A DNA stretch of 7,367 nt from Pontimonas sp964350865 (GTDB lineage Bacteria > Actinomycetota > Actinomycetes > Actinomycetales > Microbacteriaceae). This document shows, piece after piece, positions 1-6,094 of the stretch; positions within the stretch are counted from its first letter, which is position 1; every line of letters begins with the position of its first letter. Both the position numbers and the translations under genes were made by a program. Below the pieces are notes generated by a model. The model was not told where the DNA came from. It searched no databases and saw only the letters and a program-made list of their open reading frames with translations. The stretch lies in contig CAYGLJ010000043.1 of assembly GCA_964350865.1 (NCBI GenBank), positions 1 through 7,367 of the forward strand. Reading direction: 5' to 3'.

Positions 1-215
1 AACTAGGCCCCGATTTTGACGACATGGACTGGAAGAAGCTGGACCCTCGTCAATATGACCCACGGCGCATCATTCGGGAGGCTCTCCAGGAGAGCCCCAC
101 CACGGGCGCCGCGCCAGAGACTATTGCCGCTCCCGTGGTAATGGAATCCGCCTACCAAAAGCGCAAACGTCTTAAGCAGGGCACCCCCGCGCCTTTTGAC
201 CCTGACGCCTCCTAG
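1..215 (+). CDS. tatB: TatB, Sec-independent (twin-arginine) protein translocase subunit, C-terminal fragment
   Basis: Partial gene: the reading frame is open to the left edge (first full codon at position 3) and ends at TAG 213-215, so about 71 C-terminal residues are seen. The visible part starts LGPDFDDMDWKKLD and continues through QYDPRRIIREAL, a motif I recognise from the C-terminal tail of actinobacterial TatB, where a conserved PRRI(V/I)R(D/E)AL stretch precedes a short basic end. TatB works with TatC in the cytoplasmic membrane as receptor for folded proteins carrying twin-arginine signal peptides. The N-terminal membrane helix and amphipathic helix lie outside the window, so the identification rests on the tail motif and on the neighbouring mrp, a known pairing in actinobacteria. 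The tail is acidic to mixed, with the ending KRKRLKQGTPAPFDPDAS. TatA is less likely because its tail usually lacks this motif. The stop codon overlaps that of mrp on the other strand. Confidence 0.85.
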   Translation, partial: LGPDFDDMDWKKLDPRQYDPRRIIREALQESPTTGAAPETIAAPVVMESAYQKRKRLKQGTPAPFDPDAS

Positions 216-1306
216 GCGAAGGGCAGTTTCTTTCCCGCGAGGGACTCTCCACCTCGGACAATCGCCTCCGAGACGCGGGCAATCTCGAGTGCTGTGGGTG
301 AATCGGGATCACTCAGAACCAGGGGCACTCCCGCGTCTCCGGCCTCACGAAGCTCCGGCGAGAGTGGAACACTCCCCATCAACGGAACACCGAGCCTGGT
401 GGCGGTCTCGTCACCACCTCCGGAACCGAAAACGTCCAGGGCACTCCCATCCGGAAGAGTGGTGGCAGACATGTTTTCGATAACGCCGAGAACCTTCTGT
501 CCGGTCTGGCGTGCGACATCACCGGAGCGCCAAGCGACGTCCGCCGCAGATTTCTGCGGAGTCGTGACCACCACAATCTCCGCGTGGGGAAGTAGCTGGC
601 CCACTGAAATGGCGATATCTCCTGTTCCGGGTGGGAGATCGAGGAACAGAAAATCAAGATCCCCGAAATAGGCCTCCGTCAAGAACTGCTCCAGAGTTCT
701 GTGGAGCAGAGGTCCTCGCCACGCCACTGCCTGGTCCGTTTCCAGGAACATTCCAATCGAGAGAACCTTCATGTCGAAGGCGACCGGGGGCAAGATCATG
801 TCATCAATGCGAGTGGGGGTGGAGCCTTGCAGGCCCACAAGACCGGGGATGGAAAACCCAAACACGTCGGCGTCGATGATTCCCACGCGAAAGCCCTGCT
901 TCGATACGGCAGCAGCGAGATTCACGGTGATGGAGGACTTGCCCACGCCACCTTTGCCGCTGGTGATCGCGATGACCCGGGTAAGTGAGTCGGGGGTGAA
1001 CGCTCGATGAGTTTTTGTCTTGGACCGGAGTCTCGTGATGAGACCCTCCCGACGCTCGGGACTCATCACCCCCATCGAGAGCTCGACGGTGAGGCCCTCA
1101 GAAGCTGACTCCAGTGCCGCTCTCACATCGCGCTCAATAGCGGCGGCGGCTGGACAGCCGACAATCGTCAGCAAAACACTGACGGTGACAGCGGTGTCGG
1201 AGACGTCGACGCTCTCCACCATGTCGAGCTCGGTGATGGGAGCCCGAAGCTCGGGGTCTATGACGGTGGAGAGAGCTTGGTTGATGGTTTCGATCGATAC
1301 CGCCAC
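212..1306 (-). CDS. mrp: Mrp/NBP35 (ApbC) family P-loop ATPase
   Basis: A 364-residue Mrp-type ATPase of normal length, a family proposed to carry or load iron-sulfur clusters. Residues about 5-80 form the N-terminal MIP18/DUF59 domain, with the conserved VGCP at 49-52. The ATPase domain follows: deviant Walker A KGGVGKSS (118-125), IIDADVFG (143-150, typical DADxxG), and LDLPPGTGD (222-230), the family hallmark. ENMS is at 277-280. The region after ENMS, where bacterial ApbC proteins normally have a CxxC pair, reads ATTLPDGSALDVFGSGGG and has no cysteine, so canonical bridging of a cluster by a dimer is unlikely; I believe this is common in actinobacterial Mrp. The start is GTG at 1306-1304, preceded on the minus strand by GAGGGGG (1317-1311), four bases before the start. 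It runs convergent to tatB and divergent from the YflT-like gene. It is not the TadZ of the pilus locus, because it has the DUF59 domain and the PPGTGD motif. Confidence 0.93.
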   Translation of the reverse strand: MAVSIETINQALSTVIDPELRAPITELDMVESVDVSDTAVTVSVLLTIVGCPAAAAIERDVRAALESASEGLTVELSMGVMSPERREGLITRLRSKTKTHRAFTPDSLTRVIAITSGKGGVGKSSITVNLAAAVSKQGFRVGIIDADVFGFSIPGLVGLQGSTPTRIDDMILPPVAFDMKVLSIGMFLETDQAVAWRGPLLHRTLEQFLTEAYFGDLDFLFLDLPPGTGDIAISVGQLLPHAEIVVVTTPQKSAADVAWRSGDVARQTGQKVLGVIENMSATTLPDGSALDVFGSGGGDETATRLGVPLMGSVPLSPELREAGDAGVPLVLSDPDSPTALEIARVSEAIVRGGESLAGKKLPFA

Positions 1307-1366
1307 GAAACCCCCTCAGACTGCGCTGATGTCAAGCCTAAGCCAGGGGAGTGTGAGAATGGTGGG
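1307..1366. promoter_or_regulatory. Divergent intergenic region between mrp and the YflT-like gene
   Basis: Sixty bases separate the mrp start (minus strand) from the GTG of the YflT-like gene (plus strand), so promoters for both are expected in or just around this stretch. On the minus strand TAGGCT (1340-1335) fits the actinobacterial -10 pattern TANNNT and would put a transcript start near 1328, just ahead of the mrp ribosome binding site GAGGGGG (1317-1311). On the plus strand GAGAAT (1355-1360), preceded by TGT, is a weak extended -10 candidate that would start transcription at or beside the GTG at 1367, giving a leaderless message. No good -35 element is seen for either. These assignments come from inspection only. 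Confidence 0.3.
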
Positions 1367-1873
1367 GTGAGCCAGACCAATCGCTTCGGGGGGCGTCGAT
1401 CAGACGCTGCTTTTCGTATACCCGAGGGTGAAACGCTCGCGACCTTCCCTGGGTATCCCGAAGCTCAAGCATTAGTGAATTCCCTGGTCACCAAGGGTGT
1501 TCCGGCGCAAGCGCTCTCCATCGTGGGGGCGGATGTAACGCTGGTGGAGCGCGTCACCGGAAAGATTGGCTATGGCCGGGCCGCGCTGTCCTCAGCGATG
1601 AGTGGCTCATGGCTGGGTGTTCTCGCGGGATTGGTGTTCGTCATCATTAGCCCCACTGATGTCATCACCCCCATTGTTGGAGGTCTCTTCATTGGAGCCG
1701 GAGTGGGCATGGTTGCCGGAATGCTGATCTTCACCTTCTCCAAAGGCCCCAAGCGTCTCTACCGCTCTCTGCAGCAGGTCATTGCTCAGTCCTATCGGGT
1801 GGTGGTGGACACTCAGCAACACTCCCAGGCCGTGACGGCGATGGAGTCTCGCGAATCTGACAGTGAGTCCTAA
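1367..1873 (+). CDS. Small membrane protein with YflT-like (general stress protein 17M) domain
   Basis: A 168-residue protein. Residues about 18-65 (IPEGETLATFPGYPEAQALVNSL and on to SIVGADVTLVERVTG) resemble the N-terminal domain of Bacillus general stress protein 17M/YflT and its many actinobacterial relatives. A glycine-rich pair of membrane helices follows at about 73-95 and 100-124, then a basic segment (KGPKRLYRSL) and a polar tail. The biochemical role of the family is not known; relatives are linked with general stress responses. The GTG at 1367 is chosen because homologues begin a short distance before the xxPEGE motif. The frame stays open upstream to an ATG at 1277, but that would overlap mrp and add 30 residues unlike the family. 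No Shine-Dalgarno lies at a good distance from 1367, so initiation may be leaderless or coupled to a mini-ORF at 1359-1370. The stop overlaps the mgtE start (TAATG), so the two are co-translated and perhaps functionally linked. Confidence 0.82.
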   Translation: MSQTNRFGGRRSDAAFRIPEGETLATFPGYPEAQALVNSLVTKGVPAQALSIVGADVTLVERVTGKIGYGRAALSSAMSGSWLGVLAGLVFVIISPTDVITPIVGGLFIGAGVGMVAGMLIFTFSKGPKRLYRSLQQVIAQSYRVVVDTQQHSQAVTAMESRESDSES

Positions 1874-3213
1874 TGGACGAACCAGAGGACCAGGATCTGC
1901 GTGACGCTCTCTCCAGTGGCAATGTGGGAAACATTGCCACCTGGCTGGAAGAGCGCGCCCCGCACGACATTGCCGAAGAATTCACGCGACTGGATTCGGT
2001 CCAATCAGCTCTGGTCTGGCGGCTGCTGAACCGCGATCGAGCCCTCGAGGTTTTTGAAGAGCTGGGTGTCCAGGAGCAGCAAGAGCTGCTCAATGGAATG
2101 CGGGACCAGGCTTTCCGAGAAATCTTGGAATCCATGGATCCTGACGATCGAGCTCGCATGCTCGGCGAGGCCCCAGCGACTTTCGCGCACCGCGTTCTCC
2201 AAGGACTGAGCCCCAAAGAACGTGCCATGACGGCCTCATTGCTGGGCTACCCCGAGGACTCGGTTGGTCGTGTGATGAGCCCTGAGGTGGTCACCATCCC
2301 GGAATCCACGCCTGTTCCGGAGATCGTGAGAGTGATCAAGCGAAAAGGCCAAGATGCCGAAACGATTGACATCTTGGCTGTTGTGGATCGCTCCCGGAAG
2401 CTTGTCGGCGTGATGGAGTTGAGCCAAGTGGTGATGGCTGATGAGGAGCTCACCGCCGGCGATCTCGCCGATGAGAACGCTCCCACGCTCGCAGTCACTG
2501 ATGATGCGGAGTGGGCCGCGCGCTTGGTTCAAGAAACCAACCGCCTTGGTTTGGTTGTCGTGGATTCAGAAAACCGAGTGCTGGGTGTCCTGACCGTGGA
2601 TGATGCTTTGGAGCTCATCGAGGAGGCCGACACCGAGGACGTTGCGAGGCAGGCCGCGACCTTGCCCTCCTCGGGTCACTATCTCTCCGCCAGTCCGGTT
2701 CGACTTGCGGGGTTGCGGGTTGTCTGGCTGTTGATTCTGATTGTCGCTGCCACCTTGACGGTCTCGGTCCTGCAGTTGTTTGAGACGTCACTCGAAGCTG
2801 TGACTGCTTTGGCACTCTTCATTCCTTTGTTGGTGGGGACCGGAGGAAATGTGGGGGCTCAGGCCGCCACGAGTGCCGTGCGAGCACTCGCAGTGGGTGA
2901 GGTGAGACCCTCCGATGCATTGCGAGTTGCGTGGCGTGAATCTCGTGTGGGGTTGCTGCTCGGATTGGTGCTTGGATCTCTGGCGTTCGCGGCCGGCTGG
3001 ATTGTGGCGGGAATACCTGTCGGACTTGTCGTGGGAATCTCCGTCATCCTCGTCTGTATTTGGGCAGCCACAGTGGGCTCCTTGATGCCTTTGATGGCGC
3101 GCGCTCTCAACATTGACCCTGCCGTTATCTCTGCCCCGTTGGTGACAACCCTGGTTGATGCGACGGGTCTTGTGATCTATTTCCTTGTTGCCGGACTGGT
3201 GCTCGGCATCTAG
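1873..3213 (+). CDS. mgtE: MgtE-type magnesium transporter/channel
   Basis: A 446-residue MgtE with all family parts. Residues about 17-118 are the MgtE N domain (helical, acidic, includes LESMDPDDRARML). Two CBS domains follow at about 130-190 (VGRVMSPEVVTIPEST) and 194-252 (LGVLTVDDALELI). A connecting helix leads to the membrane domain with five helices at about 283-303, 311-336, 357-379, 382-404 and 421-446. Hallmarks are PLLVGTGGNVGAQAATSAVRALAVGE (318-343) and DPAVISAPLVTT..D (415-429); Asp429 aligns by motif with the pore aspartate that selects Mg2+ in Thermus MgtE. In that family the cytoplasmic N and CBS domains bind Mg2+ and close the pore, so uptake is regulated by the protein itself. 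Many actinobacteria also carry MgtE_N/CBS proteins that lack the membrane domain; this one has it. The start ATG overlaps the upstream stop by one base and has no clear Shine-Dalgarno, so translation is probably coupled. An M-box-like leader is not visible. Confidence 0.94.
   Translation: MDEPEDQDLRDALSSGNVGNIATWLEERAPHDIAEEFTRLDSVQSALVWRLLNRDRALEVFEELGVQEQQELLNGMRDQAFREILESMDPDDRARMLGEAPATFAHRVLQGLSPKERAMTASLLGYPEDSVGRVMSPEVVTIPESTPVPEIVRVIKRKGQDAETIDILAVVDRSRKLVGVMELSQVVMADEELTAGDLADENAPTLAVTDDAEWAARLVQETNRLGLVVVDSENRVLGVLTVDDALELIEEADTEDVARQAATLPSSGHYLSASPVRLAGLRVVWLLILIVAATLTVSVLQLFETSLEAVTALALFIPLLVGTGGNVGAQAATSAVRALAVGEVRPSDALRVAWRESRVGLLLGLVLGSLAFAAGWIVAGIPVGLVVGISVILVCIWAATVGSLMPLMARALNIDPAVISAPLVTTLVDATGLVIYFLVAGLVLGI
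1916..1940. repeat. Perfect 10-bp inverted repeat near the 5' end of mgtE
   Basis: GTGGCAATGT (1916-1925) and ACATTGCCAC (1931-1940) are exact reverse complements separated by GGGAA. The repeat lies inside mgtE about 40 bases after the start codon, over codons for SGNVGNIAT. As RNA it would form a 10-bp hairpin with a five-base loop, close enough to the start to affect early elongation. It may also be a chance product of the codons GGC AAT GTG and ACA TTG CCA C. The symmetry is certain; any function is speculation. Confidence 0.6.
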
Positions 3214-3214
3214 C

Positions 3215-3232
3215 TGGGGATAACTTTCCCCA
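3215..3232. repeat. Short inverted repeat after mgtE, with -10-like TAACTT in its loop
   Basis: TGGGGA (3215-3220) and TCCCCA (3227-3232) are exact reverse complements around TAACTT, starting one base after the mgtE stop codon. The loop TAACTT fits the actinobacterial -10 pattern TANNNT, and a transcript from it would start around 3233, at the foot of the next hairpin. I see no matching -35 element. It could be the first part of a terminator, a promoter for the tad operon, or an operator. The reverse complement TTATCCCCA is one base off a DnaA box (TTATCCACA), which I do not take as evidence of DnaA binding. Confidence 0.5.
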
Positions 3233-3259
3233 CCACTGTGGCCATCACGCCACAGTGGT
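3232..3259 (+). terminator. Perfect 11-bp stem between mgtE and tadA (terminator-like hairpin or operator)
   Basis: ACCACTGTGGC (3232-3242) and GCCACAGTGGT (3249-3259) are exact reverse complements with the six-base spacer CATCAC. As RNA this is a strong GC-rich hairpin just past mgtE. The following bases (CTCATG) contain no U-tract, so it is not a classical intrinsic terminator; hairpins without a U-tract have been proposed to terminate transcription in actinobacteria. The 3' foot of the stem is three bases from the tadA ATG at 3263, so it could equally control tadA translation, or as DNA serve as a dyad operator for a dimeric regulator. The structure is certain and the role is open. Confidence 0.45.
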
Positions 3260-3262
3260 CTC

Positions 3263-4246
3263 ATGCTGACTGTGTTGGGCGAGACGGCCCCCACCCTTGA
3301 TGACCTTGTCCTTGACTCCTCGCTTGAGGAGGTCTGGATTAACGGACCTGACCAAGTTTTCGTCGCCGAGGGTGGGGTTTCACGAGCAGTGCCGATGAGT
3401 CTCTCTGCAATGGAGATTCGGGGCTTTGTCGAGCGCGTGCTTCGTCAGACTGGTCGTCGCGTTGACGTGTCGAGCCCTTTTGTGGATGCCTCCTTGCCGG
3501 ATGGGTCTCGATTACACGTGGTCATCCCCGACATCACCAAAGCCCACTGGTCGGTCAATATTCGGAAGTTCTCGCAGTCACTTCGGGGTTTGGGTGACCT
3601 AGTGGAGGTGGGGGTCCTGAGCCTCGAGGCGGCTGAGTATCTTGGGGAAGCCGTGGGCGCCGGAAAGAGCGTGCTGGTCTCTGGGGCCACTCAGGCTGGC
3701 AAGACAACGATGTTGATGGCTCTCTTGGACGCCATCCCCCACTCAGAGCGGATCGTGACGGTCGAGGAAACCTTTGAGTTGGCGCTTCATCGACCTGACC
3801 ATGTGGGCATGCAGTGCCGAGGGGAAAGCCTGGAGGGCACGGGGGAGGTAACTCTTCGCAGACTAGTCAAGGAGGCACTTCGCATGCGCCCCGATCGGCT
3901 GGTCGTGGGAGAAGTCCGAGAGGCAGAGGCTCTCGACCTGCTCATAGCCCTCAACTCGGGCTTGCCAGGAATGTGCTCCATCCACGCTAAGAGCGCCCAG
4001 CATGCCTTGGTGAAGCTCTGCACGCTTCCGTTATTGGCCGGGCGAAACATCGACCACTCCTTCGTGTTGCCCACCGTGGCAGGGACTATTGATGTGGTGG
4101 TTCACCTCCAGAGAGGGCCCGACGGAGTGAGGCGCGTGATCGACATTCTCGCCCCGACGGGTTCTGTGGTCCAGGGCGTCATCGAGACCAGAACGGTTTT
4201 CCATCGAGATGGCGAGAGCCTCATCGATATGCGAGGCGGCCAGTGA
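3263..4246 (+). CDS. tadA: TadA/CpaF-type secretion ATPase of the Tad pilus
   Basis: A 327-residue ATPase of the type II/IV secretion superfamily, expected to be a hexamer at the inner face of the membrane that powers Flp/Tad pilus assembly. Visible motifs: LPDGSRLHVVIPD (78-90) and SVNIRKF (97-103) of the N-terminal domain, Walker A GATQAGKTT (141-149), the Asp-box equivalent IVTVEETFEL (164-173), Walker B LVVGEVRE (213-220, with Glu217) and the His box GMCSIHAKSA (236-245, with His241). The usual Asp-box Glu-Asp is Glu-Glu here. It is shorter than typical CpaF (roughly 400-500 residues) and lacks most of the extra N-terminal helical region. A frame stop at 3221 and the lack of any ATG/GTG/TTG before 3263 make ATG 3263 the most upstream start. 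No Shine-Dalgarno precedes it, and GTG 3272 is an alternative. The last four bases overlap the tadB start. Specificity for Tad rather than another T4P-like system follows from the downstream tadB, tadC and tadE-like genes. Confidence 0.92.
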   Translation: MLTVLGETAPTLDDLVLDSSLEEVWINGPDQVFVAEGGVSRAVPMSLSAMEIRGFVERVLRQTGRRVDVSSPFVDASLPDGSRLHVVIPDITKAHWSVNIRKFSQSLRGLGDLVEVGVLSLEAAEYLGEAVGAGKSVLVSGATQAGKTTMLMALLDAIPHSERIVTVEETFELALHRPDHVGMQCRGESLEGTGEVTLRRLVKEALRMRPDRLVVGEVREAEALDLLIALNSGLPGMCSIHAKSAQHALVKLCTLPLLAGRNIDHSFVLPTVAGTIDVVVHLQRGPDGVRRVIDILAPTGSVVQGVIETRTVFHRDGESLIDMRGGQ

Positions 4247-5145
4247 CTCCGCTGAGCCTGATGCTCGGGGCGTCTCTGGGTATTGGGATGTGGTTAATCG
4301 TCCACTTCGTGTTCTCTCTTCGTCAGCCCAAGCCGGGGCGGATTCTTCCTGTCGCCGCGTCTGCCACGCAACGCGCCCGGTCGCCTGTTTTTGGGTTGAG
4401 CGCTCTGCTCGAAGAAGCGGGGCTCGACACCGTTGACGCCAGAGTGGTCCTTGCTGGCGGCCTCGTCGGGGGAGCTGTGGGTGGCGTGCTTGTTGTCGCC
4501 CTGATACCTATCCCGACCCTTGGGGTGATTACCGCACTAGTTGTCCCCGTTATGGGCTTCGCCTACCTCACACGACTGAAAGCTCAGAGAGCCACGAGGC
4601 TTCGACGAGCGTGGCCCGGTGTGATTGACCATCTTCGTGCGGGGGTTCGCTCCGGTCATGATGTGACCGGAGCGCTGCTGGCCCTGCCGGACACTCTTCC
4701 GCGGGACATCACAGGGCCACTGGGTCTCTTTGATCGAGATATTGCCCAGGGGCTTGGAACCGATGATGCAGTGGCCGACTTGGGTCGACGCCTTGCTGAT
4801 CCGGTCGCCGATCGAATCGTGGAGGTTCTCCGGATGGCTCATGAAGTTGGGGGAGTGAATCTCCCGAGCGTTCTGCTGGAGCTCCAGAAGAGTGTCCGCA
4901 TCGATATTGCGGTTCGTGAGGATGCTCACGCGAAACAATCGTGGATTCGATCCGCATCAGTCTTGGCGGTGTCGGCGCCGTGGGTCGTGTTGGTATTGAT
5001 TGGGACCAGAGAGGCCACCCTCAGCGCTTACCAGAGCCCGGAGGGAGCGGGGATTCTTCTGGTGGGGGCGGTGGTGAGTGTGATCGCCTTTGGCATGATG
5101 AAAAAGATTGGCTCCTTACCCGTTCAACATCGGTGGCTGGGATGA
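4243..5145 (+). CDS. tadB: TadB, type II secretion F-domain membrane protein of the Tad pilus
   Basis: A 300-residue inner-membrane platform protein. Hydrophobic helices are at about 5-25, 68-87, 92-110, 238-254 and 268-286. Between the third and fourth lies the cytoplasmic T2SSF domain (about 115-230), recognisable by RRAWPGVIDHLRAGVRSG (121-138) and by the helical stretch RIVEVLRMAHEVGGVNLPSVLLEL (191-214). TadB pairs with TadC to form the platform on which TadA acts, by analogy with GspF/PilC, which is a single protein with two F domains. The start is GTG 4243, sharing GTGA with the tadA stop; GAGG at 4233-4236 is six bases upstream and can serve as ribosome binding site. The stop overlaps the tadC start by ATGA. 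A perfect 11-bp inverted repeat lies inside the gene at 4648-4674. Assignment as TadB rather than TadC follows from gene order and from the C-terminal pattern. Confidence 0.88.
   Translation: MTPLSLMLGASLGIGMWLIVHFVFSLRQPKPGRILPVAASATQRARSPVFGLSALLEEAGLDTVDARVVLAGGLVGGAVGGVLVVALIPIPTLGVITALVVPVMGFAYLTRLKAQRATRLRRAWPGVIDHLRAGVRSGHDVTGALLALPDTLPRDITGPLGLFDRDIAQGLGTDDAVADLGRRLADPVADRIVEVLRMAHEVGGVNLPSVLLELQKSVRIDIAVREDAHAKQSWIRSASVLAVSAPWVVLVLIGTREATLSAYQSPEGAGILLVGAVVSVIAFGMMKKIGSLPVQHRWLG
4648..4674. repeat. Perfect 11-bp inverted repeat inside tadB
   Basis: CGCTCCGGTCA (4648-4658) and TGACCGGAGCG (4664-4674) are exact reverse complements around TGATG. It covers codons for RSGHDVTGA, at the conserved RxG of the F domain. 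The RNA hairpin would be very stable for its size, within the message for the platform proteins. It may arise by chance from GC-rich codons, or act as an mRNA processing or pausing point between the ATPase and the downstream genes. The structure is directly visible; the function is unknown. Confidence 0.6.
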
Positions 5146-6074
5146 CGCCGGCAACACTCCTCATCGGTATTGCGCTGGGGTGTGGTTTGTGGATGCTCGT
5201 AGCACTGCTTATCCCTGCGCCGAGGCCCACGATGGTCCAGAGGATTGCGCCCTACCTTCTCGATGTGTCCGCCGTTGCACGAGAAATCCATGGTGAACCC
5301 GAGCGTCATCCCCTGGTGGTGGCGGGAATTGTCCTGTCCCCTGCACTGAGGGCCACTGCGGAGAGGATAGACAAGTTGCTGGGCGGGAGAGATTCCCAAC
5401 GCCTGCTGTTTGAGCGATCGGGCCGAATGGAGAAGTTCGAAGACTACCGAGTTCGACGAGCCTCGGTGGTCACTGTGTCCGGGGTAACAGGCGCTGTGGG
5501 CGGCTTGGTGCTGTCGGCCGGCTCTGCCATCCCCTGGAGTGCCGGGCTACTCGGTGGAGTCTTGGTGGGAGCGTTGATCGCTCTTGGTCTCCATGACTCA
5601 GCACTCTCTCGAGCGGTGGCGAGGAGATCCGAGCGGATTCGGGAAGAGTTCCCGACCCTGTTAGAGCTCTTGGGGTTGTCTCTCGCAGCGGGCGACTCGC
5701 TTCCTAGAGCCCTGTCTCGGGTGTCAAGGCGAGCCCGCGGTGAGTTGGGCCAGGAATGGGCGCGAGTGATGGAAGAGGTGGATAGTGGAGCCATGCTGGG
5801 CTCTGCCCTTCGAGAGTCCGCCAGGCGCATGGGGAGTCCACCCGTCGCAGCTTTTGTTGAACATCTTGCGCAGGCGCTCGATCGAGGTGCTCCGTTGGCT
5901 GAGGTCATTCATGCTCATGGGTCTGATGCCCACGCTGATTACTCACGGTCACTGGTTGATAAAGCTGGAAAAGCAGAAGTGCAGATGCTTGTTCCGATGG
6001 TTGTGTTGATTCTTCCGATCACCGTGATTTTCGCTGTCTATCCGGGGCTTCAGGCCCTGGAATTTGGGCTCTAA
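5142..6074 (+). CDS. tadC: TadC, second type II secretion F-domain membrane protein of the Tad pilus
   Basis: A 310-residue platform protein starting at ATG 5142, which shares ATGA with the tadB stop. The frame is open further upstream to an ATG at 4941, but that would overlap tadB by about 200 bases and add a low-complexity glycine/serine stretch, so the overlap start is preferred. Helices are at about 4-24, 107-125, 133-151 and 281-300. The T2SSF domain runs from about 165 to 280: EEFPTLLELLGLSLAAGDSLPRAL (168-191), then ALRESARRMGSPPVAAFVEHL (222-242). The C-terminal KAGKAEVQMLVPMVVLILP..VYPGL (274-303) is the clearest TadC signature I recognise. With TadB it should form the membrane platform of the pilus machine. 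The initiation region has only a weak GG-rich stretch (GGTGGCTGGG), consistent with translation coupled to tadB. A 20-base gap follows before the pilin-like gene, the widest gap in the operon. Confidence 0.9.
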   Translation: MTPATLLIGIALGCGLWMLVALLIPAPRPTMVQRIAPYLLDVSAVAREIHGEPERHPLVVAGIVLSPALRATAERIDKLLGGRDSQRLLFERSGRMEKFEDYRVRRASVVTVSGVTGAVGGLVLSAGSAIPWSAGLLGGVLVGALIALGLHDSALSRAVARRSERIREEFPTLLELLGLSLAAGDSLPRALSRVSRRARGELGQEWARVMEEVDSGAMLGSALRESARRMGSPPVAAFVEHLAQALDRGAPLAEVIHAHGSDAHADYSRSLVDKAGKAEVQMLVPMVVLILPITVIFAVYPGLQALEFGL

Positions 6075-6094
6075 AGAGAGCCTGTGGAGAAAAA

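Noticed and set aside
544..559. CCGCAGA-TT-TCTGCGG inverted repeat within mrp
   Set aside because: Seven base pairs with a two-base loop inside a coding region; too short a loop to fold fully and likely chance.
212..1306. mrp as the missing TadZ/CpaE of the Tad locus
   Set aside because: It has an N-terminal DUF59 domain and the LDLPPGTGD motif of Mrp/ApbC, and is transcribed away from the tad genes on the other strand.
1277..1366. Upstream ATG 1277 for the YflT-like gene
   Set aside because: It would overlap the mrp start and add 30 residues with no resemblance to the family; homologous sequence begins shortly after 1367.
3215..3224. Near DnaA box (TTATCCCCA on the minus strand) after mgtE
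   Set aside because: One mismatch to TTATCCACA, a single copy, fully explained as one arm and loop of the inverted repeat, and no origin-like context.
4209..4436. Open frame overlapping the tadA/tadB junction on the plus strand
   Set aside because: The product is Ser/Ala/Arg-rich without any family pattern and lies wholly over the well-supported tadA and tadB frames.
4941..5141. Upstream extension of tadC to ATG 4941
   Set aside because: It overlaps tadB by about 200 bases and adds a glycine/serine-rich stretch unlike TadC; the ATGA overlap start at 5142 gives a typical N-terminal helix.
5639..5655. TCGGGAA-GAG-TTCCCGA inverted repeat within tadC
   Set aside because: Short stem with a three-base loop in coding sequence for RIREEFP; no placement that suggests a function.
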